Shown: positions 33,397 through 42,644 of the stretch, piece after piece | How positions within the stretch are numbered: the first letter of the stretch is position 1 | Layout of the letters: every line of letters begins with the position of its first letter | Assembly (NCBI GenBank): GCA_023420415.1 | Contig: JAEZWF010000014.1 | Span: forward strand, 124,001 to 188,000 | Source of the DNA: Actinomycetes bacterium | GTDB taxonomy: Bacteria; Actinomycetota; Actinomycetes; Actinomycetales; Dermatophilaceae | Length of the DNA stretch: 64,000 nt | Direction of reading: 5' to 3' | Program-made: the position numbers and the translations under genes | Notes under the pieces: generated by a model | Databases searched by the model: none | Told to the model about the DNA's origin: nothing | The model's input: only the letters and a program-made list of their open reading frames with translations

Positions 33397-34638
33397 ATGA
33401 CCGACTTCGCCGCCGAGGCTGCCGAGCTCGACGCCGCCGACCCGCTCGCCGACTACCCCGACCGGTTCCTCACTCCGGAGGGCGGCGACCTCGTCGCCTA
33501 CTTCGACGGCAACTCGCTGGGCCGACCCGTGGCGGACGTGCCGCAACGCATGACCGAGTTCGTGCACGGACCGTGGGGCGACCGGCTCATCCGGTCGTGG
33601 GACGAGCAGTGGCTCGACCTGCCCCTCGCCCTCGGCGACCGGCTCGGTCGAGCCTGCCTCGGCGCCGGGCCCGGCCAGACCTTCGTCGGCGACTCGACCA
33701 CGGTGCTGCTCTACAAGCTGTGCCGCGCGGCCGTCGACCACCAGGCCGACCAAGGGCGCACCGAGATCGTCCTCGACACCGACAACTTCCCCACCGACCG
33801 CTACATCCTCGAAGGCATCGCCGCCGAGCGGGGCCTGACGCTGCGTTGGATCGAGGCCGATGAGCGCGCAGGCGTGACGGTCGAGCAGGTGCGCGAGGTC
33901 GTCGGCCCGCAGACCGCACTCGCCGTCTTCAGCCACGTGGCCTACCGCTCGGGCTTCATCGCCGACGCAGCCGCCATCTCCGCGGCGGTCCACGATGCCG
34001 GCGGCCTCGTGCTGTGGGACCTGTGCCACACCGGCGGCTCCGTGCCGGCCCACCTCGACGACTGGGGCGCGGACCTCGCCGTCGGCTGTTCGTACAAGTA
34101 CCTCAATGGCGGCCCCGGTTCGCCCGCCTGGGGCTACGTCGCGAGCCGGCACCACGGCATACTCCGCCAGCCGATCCAAGGCTGGCTCGGCCGCAAGGAC
34201 GCCTTCACGATGGGCCCGGGCTACGAACCCGCCGACGGCATCCGCGCGTTCATCTCTGGTACTCCCCCGATCCTGGCGATGGTGCCGCTGCAGGCGAGTC
34301 TCGACCTCGTCGAGGAGGCAGGCATCGACGCCATCCGCGACAAGTCCGTCAAGCTCACCGACTTCGTCATCCGCTATGTCGACGAGGAGCTCGCCGACCT
34401 CGGCGTGGAGGTCGCAAGCCCGCGCGACCCCGCGCTTCGTGGTGGGCATGTCACGTTGCGGCGCAACGGTTTTCGCGCAGTCAACCAAACCCTGTGGGAC
34501 GAAGGCGTCATCCCCGACTACCGCGAGCCGGACGGCATACGCATCGGTCTGTCACCGCTGTCCACCAGCTTCGCCGAGGTGGTGGACGGACTCGACGCGC
34601 TGCGCGACGCCATCGAGCGGCTCGACGCCTTCCAGTGA
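33397..34638 (+). CDS. kynU: Kynureninase
   Basis: A 413-residue PLP enzyme cleaving kynurenine to anthranilate and alanine in tryptophan degradation. The fold begins YFDGNSLGRP; LDTDNFPTDRYI, LWDLCHTGGSVP and the PLP-lysine motif GCSYKYLNGGPGSPA are clear. TAGGAT ends seven bases before the ATG (leaderless). No tryptophan dioxygenase or kynurenine formamidase is nearby. It precedes nicotinamidase by 19 bases. Confidence 0.95.
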   Translation: MTDFAAEAAELDAADPLADYPDRFLTPEGGDLVAYFDGNSLGRPVADVPQRMTEFVHGPWGDRLIRSWDEQWLDLPLALGDRLGRACLGAGPGQTFVGDSTTVLLYKLCRAAVDHQADQGRTEIVLDTDNFPTDRYILEGIAAERGLTLRWIEADERAGVTVEQVREVVGPQTALAVFSHVAYRSGFIADAAAISAAVHDAGGLVLWDLCHTGGSVPAHLDDWGADLAVGCSYKYLNGGPGSPAWGYVASRHHGILRQPIQGWLGRKDAFTMGPGYEPADGIRAFISGTPPILAMVPLQASLDLVEEAGIDAIRDKSVKLTDFVIRYVDEELADLGVEVASPRDPALRGGHVTLRRNGFRAVNQTLWDEGVIPDYREPDGIRIGLSPLSTSFAEVVDGLDALRDAIERLDAFQ

Positions 34639-34657
34639 CCCGCCGTAGCGTGGAGCC

Positions 34658-35257
34658 ATGATCACCGCACCCCGGGCACTGGTCATCGTCGACGTGCAGA
34701 ACGACTTCTGCGAGGGCGGCTCGCTCGCCGTCGCGGGCGGCGCCGAGGTCGCCCGCCGCATCAGCGCGCACGTCGAGGAGAACACGCGAGGGTATGCCGC
34801 GATCGTCGCCACCGCGGACTGGCACGAGGACCCCGGCGACCACTGGTCGGCTGACCCCGACTTCAGGGACACCTGGCCGGTCCACTGCAGGGTCGGCACC
34901 GACGGCGCGCTCTTCCACCCGCACGCCGAGGCTGCGTTCGAGCAGGTCGAGGCGATCTTCCGCAAGGGCCTGCACGAGGCGGCCTACAGCGGGTTCGAGG
35001 GCTTCACCGTCGAAGGCGACCGACGCATCCCTCTAGCCGACTGGCTGCGTGAGCGCGCCATCGAGGAGGTCGACGTCGTCGGCATCGCCACCGACCACTG
35101 CGTGCGAGCCACTGCCCTCGACGCCGCCGAGGAGGGCTTCACCACGACGGTGCTGCTCGACCTGACCGCGGGCGTCGCCCCCGACACGACCGAGGCTGCG
35201 ATCGCTGCGCTGACCGAGGCCGGTGTCACGGTCGACGGGACCTCGTCACCCGCCTAG
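34658..35257 (+). CDS. pncA: Nicotinamidase (isochorismatase-like)
   Basis: A 199-residue hydrolase converting nicotinamide to nicotinate. The catalytic Asp lies in LVIVDVQNDFCEGGSL, metal-binding residues in ADWHEDPGDHW, Lys in IFRKGLHEAAYS and the nucleophilic Cys in VGIATDHCVRATALDA. TAGCGT ends six bases before the ATG, implying its own leaderless promoter behind kynU. It works upstream of PncB. Confidence 0.9.
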   Translation: MITAPRALVIVDVQNDFCEGGSLAVAGGAEVARRISAHVEENTRGYAAIVATADWHEDPGDHWSADPDFRDTWPVHCRVGTDGALFHPHAEAAFEQVEAIFRKGLHEAAYSGFEGFTVEGDRRIPLADWLRERAIEEVDVVGIATDHCVRATALDAAEEGFTTTVLLDLTAGVAPDTTEAAIAALTEAGVTVDGTSSPA

Positions 35258-36075
35258 GACGCCAGGAACTCCCGCGCCCCGCGCAGCCTCGTCGTCAGCT
35301 GCGCCCTCGTGCGGCTGCTGTCGAGGCGCACGTCGAGGGGACCGGGCACCCCGCTCGCGGCCCGCGACCCGGGCCGCAGCAAGGCGGGGTCGAGGCCGTC
35401 CCGTGCCGCGACCAGCAGGCCGATCTCGTGTCGGCTCACGGCGTCCGGACCCGCGCAGTGCAACACGCCGGACATCCCGTCGTGCGCGATCTCGTGCAGC
35501 GCCTCGGCGAGGTCATGCACGTGGACGGGGCAGCGGACATCGTCGGTGAACAACACCCCGTCACCCTCGCCGCTGGCCAGGTCGTGCACGAGCCGCTCCA
35601 TCGGCGAAGGCCGCCCGGCAGAGGACCCGAGCACGAGCGAGGTGCGGACGACTGCACCCTCCGGCACCAGCTCGGTGACCGCCTGCTCGGCAGCCAACTT
35701 GGCGCGTCCGTAGTCGCTCACCGGGTGCGGCGTCGCGTCCTCGGCGACCGTCGGGCTGCTCCCGTCGAACACCACGTCGCTCGAGACGTGGACCAGCCGC
35801 GCACCGACGCTCGCACAGGCCAGGGCCACGTGCGCGGGCCCGGCTGCGGTCGTCGACCAGTCGTCCTGCCGGTATGCCGTCGTGACCACGACGTCGGGGC
35901 GAAGCCGACCGATGAGCTCCTGGACGGCATACCCCTCCCGCACGTCGAGGCGGTGTGCCTGCACTGGTGCGGGCACGACTCCGTGCAGGTGGGTGCCGTG
36001 GACATCGTCACCGTGGGCGACGCCGACCTCGGCCAGCACCGCTCCGACGGCGCCGCTGGCGCCGACGACGAGCAA
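35254..36075 (-). CDS. RmlD-like NAD(P)-dependent sugar nucleotide reductase
   Basis: A protein of about 273 residues with Rossmann motif VVGASGAVGAVL, LRPDVVVTTAY, VHVSSDVVFDG, a YGRAK active-site Tyr/Lys pair and GVLHCAGPDAVSRHEIG. It resembles dTDP-4-dehydrorhamnose reductase, but no rml partner genes are present. No ATG or GTG lies before the motif; TTG at 36075 (or CTG at 36084, overlapping the 5'-nucleotidase stop) is the likely start, so its 5' end is uncertain. It converges with pncA by four bases. Confidence 0.65.
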   Translation of the reverse strand: MLVVGASGAVGAVLAEVGVAHGDDVHGTHLHGVVPAPVQAHRLDVREGYAVQELIGRLRPDVVVTTAYRQDDWSTTAAGPAHVALACASVGARLVHVSSDVVFDGSSPTVAEDATPHPVSDYGRAKLAAEQAVTELVPEGAVVRTSLVLGSSAGRPSPMERLVHDLASGEGDGVLFTDDVRCPVHVHDLAEALHEIAHDGMSGVLHCAGPDAVSRHEIGLLVAARDGLDPALLRPGSRAASGVPGPLDVRLDSSRTRAQLTTRLRGAREFLAS

Positions 36076-36080
36076 CCGGG

Positions 36081-37988
36081 TCAGTGACGACCACCCTCGG
36101 CGGCACCCTCCACGACGACCGGCTGACCGTTCGACACGAGCTTCCAGTCGTAGGTCGTGAAGGTCGTCGGGTCGATGACGCCGTTCTCCGTCGTCCAGTC
36201 GATGAGCAGCTGGCGGATCTCGATCTGGGCGTTCCACAGGACCGGGGCCGTCTTGACGCCGGGGAAGTTGCCGCCGCCGCTCTGCCGGTAGTTGTTGATG
36301 GCGATGACGAACTGCCCGGCAAGGTCGAGGGGCTGACCGTCGTAGGTGAGGTTGGTGATCCGCTGCCCGACCGGCTTGGCGATGTCGATGTCGTAGGCCA
36401 GGGAGGCGTCGAGCCCGCCCATCACGTCGTAGTTGTAGTCCGGCGTGCCATCCGGGGCGGTGGCCGTGGGCGCGTTGGTCACCTGGTCGGGGCTGTAGGG
36501 ACCGGTGCCGTTGACCTGCTTGAAGTAGGCCGCGGAGAACTCGAGGTAGTCCTTGACCTGCTGGCCGGTGAACCGGATGCCCAGCAGGGTGTTGTCGTAG
36601 ATGTACAGCCCCGCGACGTCGCGGACGGTCACATCACCCGCGGGGATCGCGGCGTCCCGGTTGAACGGTGCCGCGATCGACAGGACCGGCAACGACTCGT
36701 CGGCCGTGCCCACGAGGGCGTCCTTGACCGCCTGGCCCTGCACGTGGTTGATGAAGTCGAGCGCAGCCGTGTCCTCGAACCGAGCTGTGGCCGCCGACAT
36801 CGCGATCGTGCAGGTGCCGATGACCGAGTTCACGTAGGTGCGCACCACCGCGTGGTCCTGCGCCACGAGGCCCGCGACCTCCTTGTCCTCGGCGACGGTG
36901 TTGGCGTTGAGGAGGGTCGAGCGGCTGGTCGCCAGGTGCCACCTGCCCTTGTGCTGCTCGAGCTCGAACTCCATGACCGACAGGCGCATGCCCCACTTGA
37001 GCGGCTCGCTCAGCAGGACCTGCTTGCCCGGGGTGACCTTGCTGGCGACGAACCGCTGCGGGATCTCCACGTGGGCGTGCCCGACCAGCACCGCGTCGAC
37101 GTCGGCGACCTGCTCGGCCAGCTGGGTGGACGCGTTCTCCGGGAAGGGCAGCGCGTCACCGTACGACGACCCGGGGGTGGCGCCGGAGTGGCACGACACG
37201 ATGACCAGGTCGCACCCGGCCGCCTTGAGCCTCGGCACCATCACCTTGGCCTGCTCGACGATCCCGGGGAACTTGACCTGCCCCTCGACGTTGGCCTTGT
37301 CCCAGATCGCCACACCGGGGGTGACGAGGCCGAGGATGCCGACCTTGACGTCGCGCCCGCCGCGGGCCTTGAACGACCTGATGACGTAGGGCTTGAAGAT
37401 GGGCGCACCGGTGTTCCAGTCGACCGAGTTGGCCGACAGCAGTGGGAAGTTGCACTGCGCCTCGAACGCGCGCAGCGTGTCGAGCCCGTAGTTGTACTCG
37501 TGGTTGCCGAGGGCGGCCGCGTCGTAGCCGAGGGCGTTCATGGCCTTGGCCATGGGGTGCACCGAGTCGCCCGTGATGGGGTCGATCTTGGCGTAGTAGT
37601 AGGCCAGGGGCGTGCCCTGGATGGTGTCGCCCGCGTCCAGGAGCAGCGTCGGGGCGCCCTTGGTCTCGGCGCGTACACCCTTGACGAGGGTGGCGATCTT
37701 GGCCAGGCCGATGTCGTTGTGCGCCGCGTCGTCGTACTCGGCGTCCTTGAAGTAGTCCCAGTTCAGCGTGTTGCCGTGGGTGTCGGTCGTGCCCATCACG
37801 GTGAGCCGGAACCGCCCCGGGCGATGGGCGGGGGCGCCGGCACCCTCGGGAGCCGCCTCAGCCGTGCCGGGGTGGGCCAGGAACGCCAGCCCGGCGCCGC
37901 CCACGACGGCCATGCCCAGCATCTGACGGCGCGACCGCTCGACCTCGCTCAGCGCGGCAACGGCAGCGGTGGCACGGGGGCTGGACAT
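36081..37988 (-). CDS. Tat-exported bifunctional metallophosphatase/5'-nucleotidase
   Basis: A 635-residue secreted enzyme. A twin-arginine signal is present (SRRQMLG at about 19-25, hydrophobic to 37, then HPGTAEAA). The calcineurin-like metallophosphoesterase domain shows MGTTDTHGN, DAGDTIQG, LGNHEYNYG, VSCHSGA and VGHAHVEIP. The C-terminal 5'-nucleotidase domain follows from about 370 to the end. It probably scavenges phosphate or nucleosides from nucleotides outside the cell. It contains no GTATGCC copy. The gene precedes the RmlD-like gene with a very short gap. Confidence 0.85.
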   Translation of the reverse strand: MSSPRATAAVAALSEVERSRRQMLGMAVVGGAGLAFLAHPGTAEAAPEGAGAPAHRPGRFRLTVMGTTDTHGNTLNWDYFKDAEYDDAAHNDIGLAKIATLVKGVRAETKGAPTLLLDAGDTIQGTPLAYYYAKIDPITGDSVHPMAKAMNALGYDAAALGNHEYNYGLDTLRAFEAQCNFPLLSANSVDWNTGAPIFKPYVIRSFKARGGRDVKVGILGLVTPGVAIWDKANVEGQVKFPGIVEQAKVMVPRLKAAGCDLVIVSCHSGATPGSSYGDALPFPENASTQLAEQVADVDAVLVGHAHVEIPQRFVASKVTPGKQVLLSEPLKWGMRLSVMEFELEQHKGRWHLATSRSTLLNANTVAEDKEVAGLVAQDHAVVRTYVNSVIGTCTIAMSAATARFEDTAALDFINHVQGQAVKDALVGTADESLPVLSIAAPFNRDAAIPAGDVTVRDVAGLYIYDNTLLGIRFTGQQVKDYLEFSAAYFKQVNGTGPYSPDQVTNAPTATAPDGTPDYNYDVMGGLDASLAYDIDIAKPVGQRITNLTYDGQPLDLAGQFVIAINNYRQSGGGNFPGVKTAPVLWNAQIEIRQLLIDWTTENGVIDPTTFTTYDWKLVSNGQPVVVEGAAEGGRH

Positions 37989-38132
37989 GAGACCTCCAGG
38001 GGTGGTTCAGGCGCGAGTGCGGCCTCGTCCACGACGACGAGGGCGAACATCCAGCCTAACCACGGGACCGGGCCCCCGGATAGGGGGTCGCCGGCCCCTG
38101 TGACCGCCCAGCACCCACGGCGGTCCATCGAC

Positions 38133-38177
38133 GCCCCAACGACGGCGCCCGCGGAGGCACCCCCCAACGACGGCGCC
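38133..38177. repeat. Direct repeat in the 5'-nucleotidase/hmgA gap
   Basis: CCCCAACGACGGCGCC occurs at 38133-38148 and 38162-38177. The gap from 37989 to 38199 otherwise shows only GC-rich sequence and no gene. It contains the 5'-nucleotidase promoter region. Confidence 0.55.
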
Positions 38178-38199
38178 GGCGGCGCCACCCCCGGCAAGC

Positions 38200-39468
38200 T
38201 CAGCCGATCGAGTAGTCCGACCCGTCCGCCGCGCCCGACCCCTTCAGCCAGCTCGCGGCATACCGGCCGTCGTCGACCGCCCGCCCACCCTCGCCGAGCT
38301 CCAACGGGCGGAAGGTGTCGACCATGACGGCGAGCTCGTCGAAGTACTCGACCCCGATCGACGCCTCGGACGCTCCCGGCTGTGGCCCGTGGGCGTGCCC
38401 GCCCGGGTGCACCGAGATCGAGCCCTTGCCGATGCCGGAGCCCTTGCGTGCCTCGTAGTCACCGTCGACGTAGAACATGATCTCGTCGCTGTCGACGTTG
38501 GAGTGGTAGTAGGGCACGGGGATCGAAAGGGGGTGGTAGTCGACCTTGCGCGGCACGAAGTTGCAGATGACGAAGTTCCAGCCCTCGAAGACCTGGTGGA
38601 CCGGCGGCGGCTGGTGCACTCGTCCCGTGATCGGCTCGTAGTCGCGCACGTTGAACGCGTAGGGGTAGAGGCAGCCGTCCCAGCCGACGACGTCGAGGGG
38701 GTGGAACGGCAGCTCGTGGATCGTGCCGACGATGCCCGACGGCCCGTTGCCGCGGTGCTTGATGTAGACCTCGCTCGCGTCGGTGGCCTTCTCGCCGACG
38801 TCCTCCGCCAGCAGCGGGCCGGTCGGCGGCCTCAGGTCGCGCTCGCAGTAGGGCGCGTGCTCGAGGAACTGGCCGTACTTCGACAGGTACCGCTTCGGCG
38901 GCGCGATGTGGCTGTTGCCCTCGATGCAGTAGGCGCGCAGCGGGTCCTTGGTGGAGCGCTTGGGGATCCAGCGGTGGGTCGTCGCGCGCGGGATGACGAG
39001 GTAGTCGCCCTCGGCGACGTCGAAGGCGCCGAAGACGGTCTCGACGCGCGCCCTCCCGCGCTCGACGTAGACGACCTCGTCGCCAATTCCGTTGCGGTAC
39101 CAAGGACTCGGCGCGCCCGCGACGACGTAGGAGATGCGCACGTCGCCGTTGCCGAGCACGAGCCGCCGACCGGTCACGACGTCGGTGTTCTTGACGTCCT
39201 TGGCCTCGAAGAGGTCGTGCAGCTTCAGGTGTCGAGGCTTGAGCGGGTGGTTCGGGGTGGTAGCCAGGTCGCCGATGGTCCACTCGCGCGCGCCGGCGAT
39301 CGTCGACGGGATGTTGCGGTGGTAGAGCAGCGAGGAGTCGGAGGAGAAGCCCTCCTCCCCCATCAGCTCCTCGTAGTAGAGCTCACCGGTCTTGCCGCGT
39401 CCGGCCGGTCGCCGGTGCTGGGTGTGCCGCTTGGGCGGGATGCTGCCCATCGCCTGGTAGTGCGCCAT
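38200..39468 (-). CDS. hmgA: Homogentisate 1,2-dioxygenase
   Basis: A 422-residue Fe(II) dioxygenase opening the homogentisate ring to maleylacetoacetate. The C-terminal cupin contains HELPFHPLDVVGWDG, PPPVHQVFEGWNFVICNF and HSNVDSDEIMFYVDGDYEAR with the iron ligands, then VHPGGHAHGPQPG. GAGAG precedes the ATG at 39468. It is divergent from a gene of unknown function and fahA; hppD at 45125 supplies homogentisate. Confidence 0.92.
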   Translation of the reverse strand: MAHYQAMGSIPPKRHTQHRRPAGRGKTGELYYEELMGEEGFSSDSSLLYHRNIPSTIAGAREWTIGDLATTPNHPLKPRHLKLHDLFEAKDVKNTDVVTGRRLVLGNGDVRISYVVAGAPSPWYRNGIGDEVVYVERGRARVETVFGAFDVAEGDYLVIPRATTHRWIPKRSTKDPLRAYCIEGNSHIAPPKRYLSKYGQFLEHAPYCERDLRPPTGPLLAEDVGEKATDASEVYIKHRGNGPSGIVGTIHELPFHPLDVVGWDGCLYPYAFNVRDYEPITGRVHQPPPVHQVFEGWNFVICNFVPRKVDYHPLSIPVPYYHSNVDSDEIMFYVDGDYEARKGSGIGKGSISVHPGGHAHGPQPGASEASIGVEYFDELAVMVDTFRPLELGEGGRAVDDGRYAASWLKGSGAADGSDYSIG

Positions 39469-39542
39469 CACTCGCTCTCTCTCGTCGCCCGAGGGTTGCT
39501 GCTCCGAGCATGGCACGTCGCGGCGCTAGTAACGTCGGCGGC

Positions 39543-40403
39543 ATGACGTCCAGGCCATCCCTCGCCGACCGTCCGGCCGAGCCCGCCCTCTTCGCGCGCC
39601 TCATCGACGACGCAGCCGTCTTCCCACCCGGGAACGCGCCGTTGTGGGGGGCGCTCACCGCCCATCGGGAGCACCGCAGGGCCTGGTATGCCGCGTGCGT
39701 GGGTCCGTTGCTCGTGCCGGCTTCCGACGCGGCCGAGTTCGTGCACCTCACCGATGACGGTGGGGACCCCGTCCAGATCTCCGTCGTCGGCCGGCCCGAT
39801 GTGCCGGCGGAGGAGGTTCGCGGTGCGGCGGCGACCCTGCGCGAGTCGTCCGGGGGGATCGTCGTCGGGGTCGAACTGGGCTGGTTCGAGGGGTGGCGCG
39901 ACTTGTCCTGGGACCGCGACCCGGTCTCGTTGGAGGTGCCGCGTGGTGCGGCACAGGCAACCGCCATCGCCGACATCGCAGCCGAGGCCAACGACACCGT
40001 GGCGGTGCAGGCCAAGTTCCGCACCGGCGCGACTGCGAGCTGGCCGTGGCCCGACGAGCAGGAGCTCGCCACCTTCTTCCGCACCAGCATCGACCATGAC
40101 CTCGGTTTCAAGCTGACCGGCGGACTGCACCACGCGGTGCGCGGCACCTACGACGGCGAGGAGCAGCACGGCATACTCAACGTGCTGGTTGCCGTGCGCT
40201 GGGCACTCAACGGCGATGACGTCGACGAGCTCGTTCCCCTTCTGGCAGAACGCGATCCGGCGGTTCTGGTCGAGCACGTCACGCGTATGAGTGCTGCCGA
40301 CGCCTCCATCGTCCGCGCCTTCTTCACCGCCTACGGGTGCTGTGGCGTGACTGACCCCATCAACGAGCTGGCCGCGCTCGGCCTGCTGGAAGGACCCGCA
40401 TGA
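39543..40403 (+). CDS. Unknown protein encoded with fumarylacetoacetase
   Basis: A 286-residue soluble protein. No motif of a known family is obvious to me. The N-terminus (LFARLIDDAAVFPPGNAPL) and the stretch VQAKFRTGATASWPWPDEQELATFFRTSIDHDLGFKLTGGLHHAV look conserved and structured; the latter has a Lys-Phe-Arg-Thr-Gly pattern. It overlaps fahA by four bases (ATGA) and is divergent from hmgA, so a role in homogentisate breakdown is likely. No maleylacetoacetate isomerase is visible nearby. TAACGT lies seven bases before the ATG. Confidence 0.6.
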   Translation: MTSRPSLADRPAEPALFARLIDDAAVFPPGNAPLWGALTAHREHRRAWYAACVGPLLVPASDAAEFVHLTDDGGDPVQISVVGRPDVPAEEVRGAAATLRESSGGIVVGVELGWFEGWRDLSWDRDPVSLEVPRGAAQATAIADIAAEANDTVAVQAKFRTGATASWPWPDEQELATFFRTSIDHDLGFKLTGGLHHAVRGTYDGEEQHGILNVLVAVRWALNGDDVDELVPLLAERDPAVLVEHVTRMSAADASIVRAFFTAYGCCGVTDPINELAALGLLEGPA

Positions 40404-41659
40404 CGACCTGGGTGGAAGTGCCCGCCGACTCCGAGTTCGGACTGTCCAACCTGCCGTACGGCGTCTTCTCGACACCGGGCGCTTCTCCTCGCGTGGGAGT
40501 GCGCATCGGCGACCACGTGCTCGACGTGAGCGAGGTGACCCGGATCGGGCGTGACGAGGTGGGCGTCGGGGACGGACCCGACCTGACCGCCGCGTGGGAG
40601 CAGCCGAGCCTCAACGCCTTCCTGCAGCTGGGTCGCCCGGCATGGACCACCGCCCGCGAGTGGCTCACCGAGGTGCTCTCGAACCCGGTGCACGAGAAGC
40701 GAACTCGTCCGCATCTGGTGCCTTTGGCCGACGCGACCATGCACCTGCCGATTGAGGTCGCCGACTACGTCGACTTCTACGCCAGTGAGCACCACGCCAG
40801 CAACATCGGCCGCATCTTCCGACCGGACTCCGAGCCGCTGACGCCGAACTGGAAGCACCTGCCGATCGGCTACCACGGACGATCCGGCACCGTTGTCGTG
40901 TCGGGCACCGAGGTGGTGCGCCCCAGCGGCCAGCGCAAGGCCCCCACCGACGCGGAGCCCACGTTCGGACCGAGCATCAAGCTCGACATCGAGGCCGAGC
41001 TCGGGTTCGTCGTCGGCGGCTCGTCGCAGATCGGTGCACCCGTCTCGGTGCGCCAGGCAGCCGATGACCACCTCTTCGGCGTCGTCCTGCTCAACGACTG
41101 GAGTGCCCGCGACATCCAGGCCTGGGAGTACGTGCCGCTCGGGCCGTTCCTCGGCAAGTCATTCGCCACGTCGATCTCACCGTGGGTCGTGACCACGGAT
41201 GCCCTTGCGGCAGCGCGGGTTTCGCTTCCCGGACAGGATCCCGAGCCGCTGCCCTACCTGCGCGCAGACCAGGCCGCCGCGGACGGCGGCGACGCGGCAT
41301 ACGGGCTCGACATCCACTATGAGGTGGTCTGGAACGGCACCGTGGTGTCGCGGCCGGAGTACCGCGACATGTACTGGTCACCGGCGCAGATGCTCGCGCA
41401 CCTCACGGTCAACGGGGCATCGATCCGCAGTGGCGACCTCTTCGGGTCAGGCACGATCTCGGGCGCCGACCCGGCCTCGCGCGGCAGCTTTCTGGAGCTC
41501 AGCTGGAACGGCACGGAGCCGCTCACGCTCGACGACGGCAGCAGCCGGTCGTTCATCGAGGACGGCGACACGCTCGTCCTGCGCGCCTGGGCGCCCGGCG
41601 CCGACGGTGAGCGCATCGGGCTCGGCGAGGTGACCGGGACGGTGACGCCTGCCCCGTGA
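40400..41659 (+). CDS. fahA: Fumarylacetoacetase
   Basis: A 419-residue hydrolase splitting fumarylacetoacetate to fumarate and acetoacetate. Clear features are VDFYASEHHASNIGRIFRPD (catalytic His), HLPIGYHGRSGTVV, DIEAELGFVVGG, NDWSARDIQAWEYVPLGPFLGKSF and the C-terminal SRGSFLELSWNGTEP. It is coupled to the unknown upstream gene. With hmgA and hppD it completes tyrosine catabolism except for the isomerase. Confidence 0.95.
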   Translation: MTTWVEVPADSEFGLSNLPYGVFSTPGASPRVGVRIGDHVLDVSEVTRIGRDEVGVGDGPDLTAAWEQPSLNAFLQLGRPAWTTAREWLTEVLSNPVHEKRTRPHLVPLADATMHLPIEVADYVDFYASEHHASNIGRIFRPDSEPLTPNWKHLPIGYHGRSGTVVVSGTEVVRPSGQRKAPTDAEPTFGPSIKLDIEAELGFVVGGSSQIGAPVSVRQAADDHLFGVVLLNDWSARDIQAWEYVPLGPFLGKSFATSISPWVVTTDALAAARVSLPGQDPEPLPYLRADQAAADGGDAAYGLDIHYEVVWNGTVVSRPEYRDMYWSPAQMLAHLTVNGASIRSGDLFGSGTISGADPASRGSFLELSWNGTEPLTLDDGSSRSFIEDGDTLVLRAWAPGADGERIGLGEVTGTVTPAP

Positions 41660-41668
41660 GGGCGCAGG

Positions 41669-42577
41669 TCAGTCGCGACGCTGCTTTCCGACGACCACCA
41701 CGGTGCCGGCGGCCTTGTCGTGCAACGCCTGTCGCTGCTGGTCCCAAGCCGGCCAGAGCAGGTCGAGGATGCGCCCGACGAAGCCGAACAGGCCCAGCAA
41801 CGGCAACGCCTGCAGCACGAACAAGGCCACCGCGAAGCCGACCCGCCGCAGCACCGCCGCGCTGGAGGGGACACCCGGCCGGGCCAGCTCGCGCACGCTG
41901 ATGTTGCAGACCGCCTTGCCGGGCGTCTGGCCGCTGCGCTTGAGGAAGTACCACTGGTAGAGGAAGAAGACGCCGATACCGATGATGCTGTAGACCATGA
42001 GCGCACCGGCGTCGACCCGCTCGATGAGACCCTGGATGTCGGGCTGGGTGCCGGCCTCCACCTGGTTGGCCATGTCCAGGGCCCCGCGCATGTAGTCGGC
42101 CATCGCCTGCCACAGGAAGTAGCCGCCGAAGACCAGCCCGAGTAGCAGCTGCAGGATCCAGTCGATGATGAACGCACCGGCTCGCTGCCCGTAGCTCGCG
42201 AGGGGCCGGCCGTCGGGCGTCGCGGGACCACTCCACTGCTGGCCCCACTGCTGCCCCTGCCCGGGCTGCTGCCACCCCGGCGGGGCGCCCTGGCCGGGCT
42301 GCTGGCCCCACTGCTGCTGCGGGTGAGCCGGAGAGTTCCACGCGCTCGAGGTCGGTGTCCCGGGGAACTGCGGGTTCGCCTGCGTGCTGGCCTGGTGGCT
42401 CGCCTGCCCGGTCTGCCCCTGCCCCCTCTGCTCCTGCCCGGTGGGCTCCGCGACCGGCTGTGCGCGCCGGGTCGTGCGCGGCTGCTTGTGCGCGGTCCAC
42501 ACGATGCCGTCGAAGTAGCGCAGCTGCTCGGCGTCCTCGGGGTCGTCGTACCAGCCCGGGCTGGTGGGCGTCTCCAT
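41669..42577 (-). CDS. RDD family membrane protein with DUF2510 head
   Basis: A 302-residue protein. The N-terminal DUF2510 is PGWYDDPEDAEQLRYFDGIVW, followed by a Gln/Pro/Gly-rich linker (about 35-130). The RDD domain has YGQRAGAFIIDWILQ with the Arg-Asp hallmark, three or four membrane helices near 145-290 and a KSGQTPGKAVCNI-like loop. Function unknown; some RDD proteins exchange Na+/H+. Divergent from the amino-acid permease by 67 bases. Confidence 0.8.
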   Translation of the reverse strand: METPTSPGWYDDPEDAEQLRYFDGIVWTAHKQPRTTRRAQPVAEPTGQEQRGQGQTGQASHQASTQANPQFPGTPTSSAWNSPAHPQQQWGQQPGQGAPPGWQQPGQGQQWGQQWSGPATPDGRPLASYGQRAGAFIIDWILQLLLGLVFGGYFLWQAMADYMRGALDMANQVEAGTQPDIQGLIERVDAGALMVYSIIGIGVFFLYQWYFLKRSGQTPGKAVCNISVRELARPGVPSSAAVLRRVGFAVALFVLQALPLLGLFGFVGRILDLLWPAWDQQRQALHDKAAGTVVVVGKQRRD

Positions 42578-42644
42578 GGGCCAAGCCTCTCACGCACTGG
42601 CTCTGCCGAGCGTCACGGGTCACCCGCTCGTAGGGTGCTTTCCC

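Noticed and set aside
35955..38327. 790-residue plus-strand ORF
   Set aside because: Antisense of the 5'-nucleotidase, which has a Tat signal and metal motifs.
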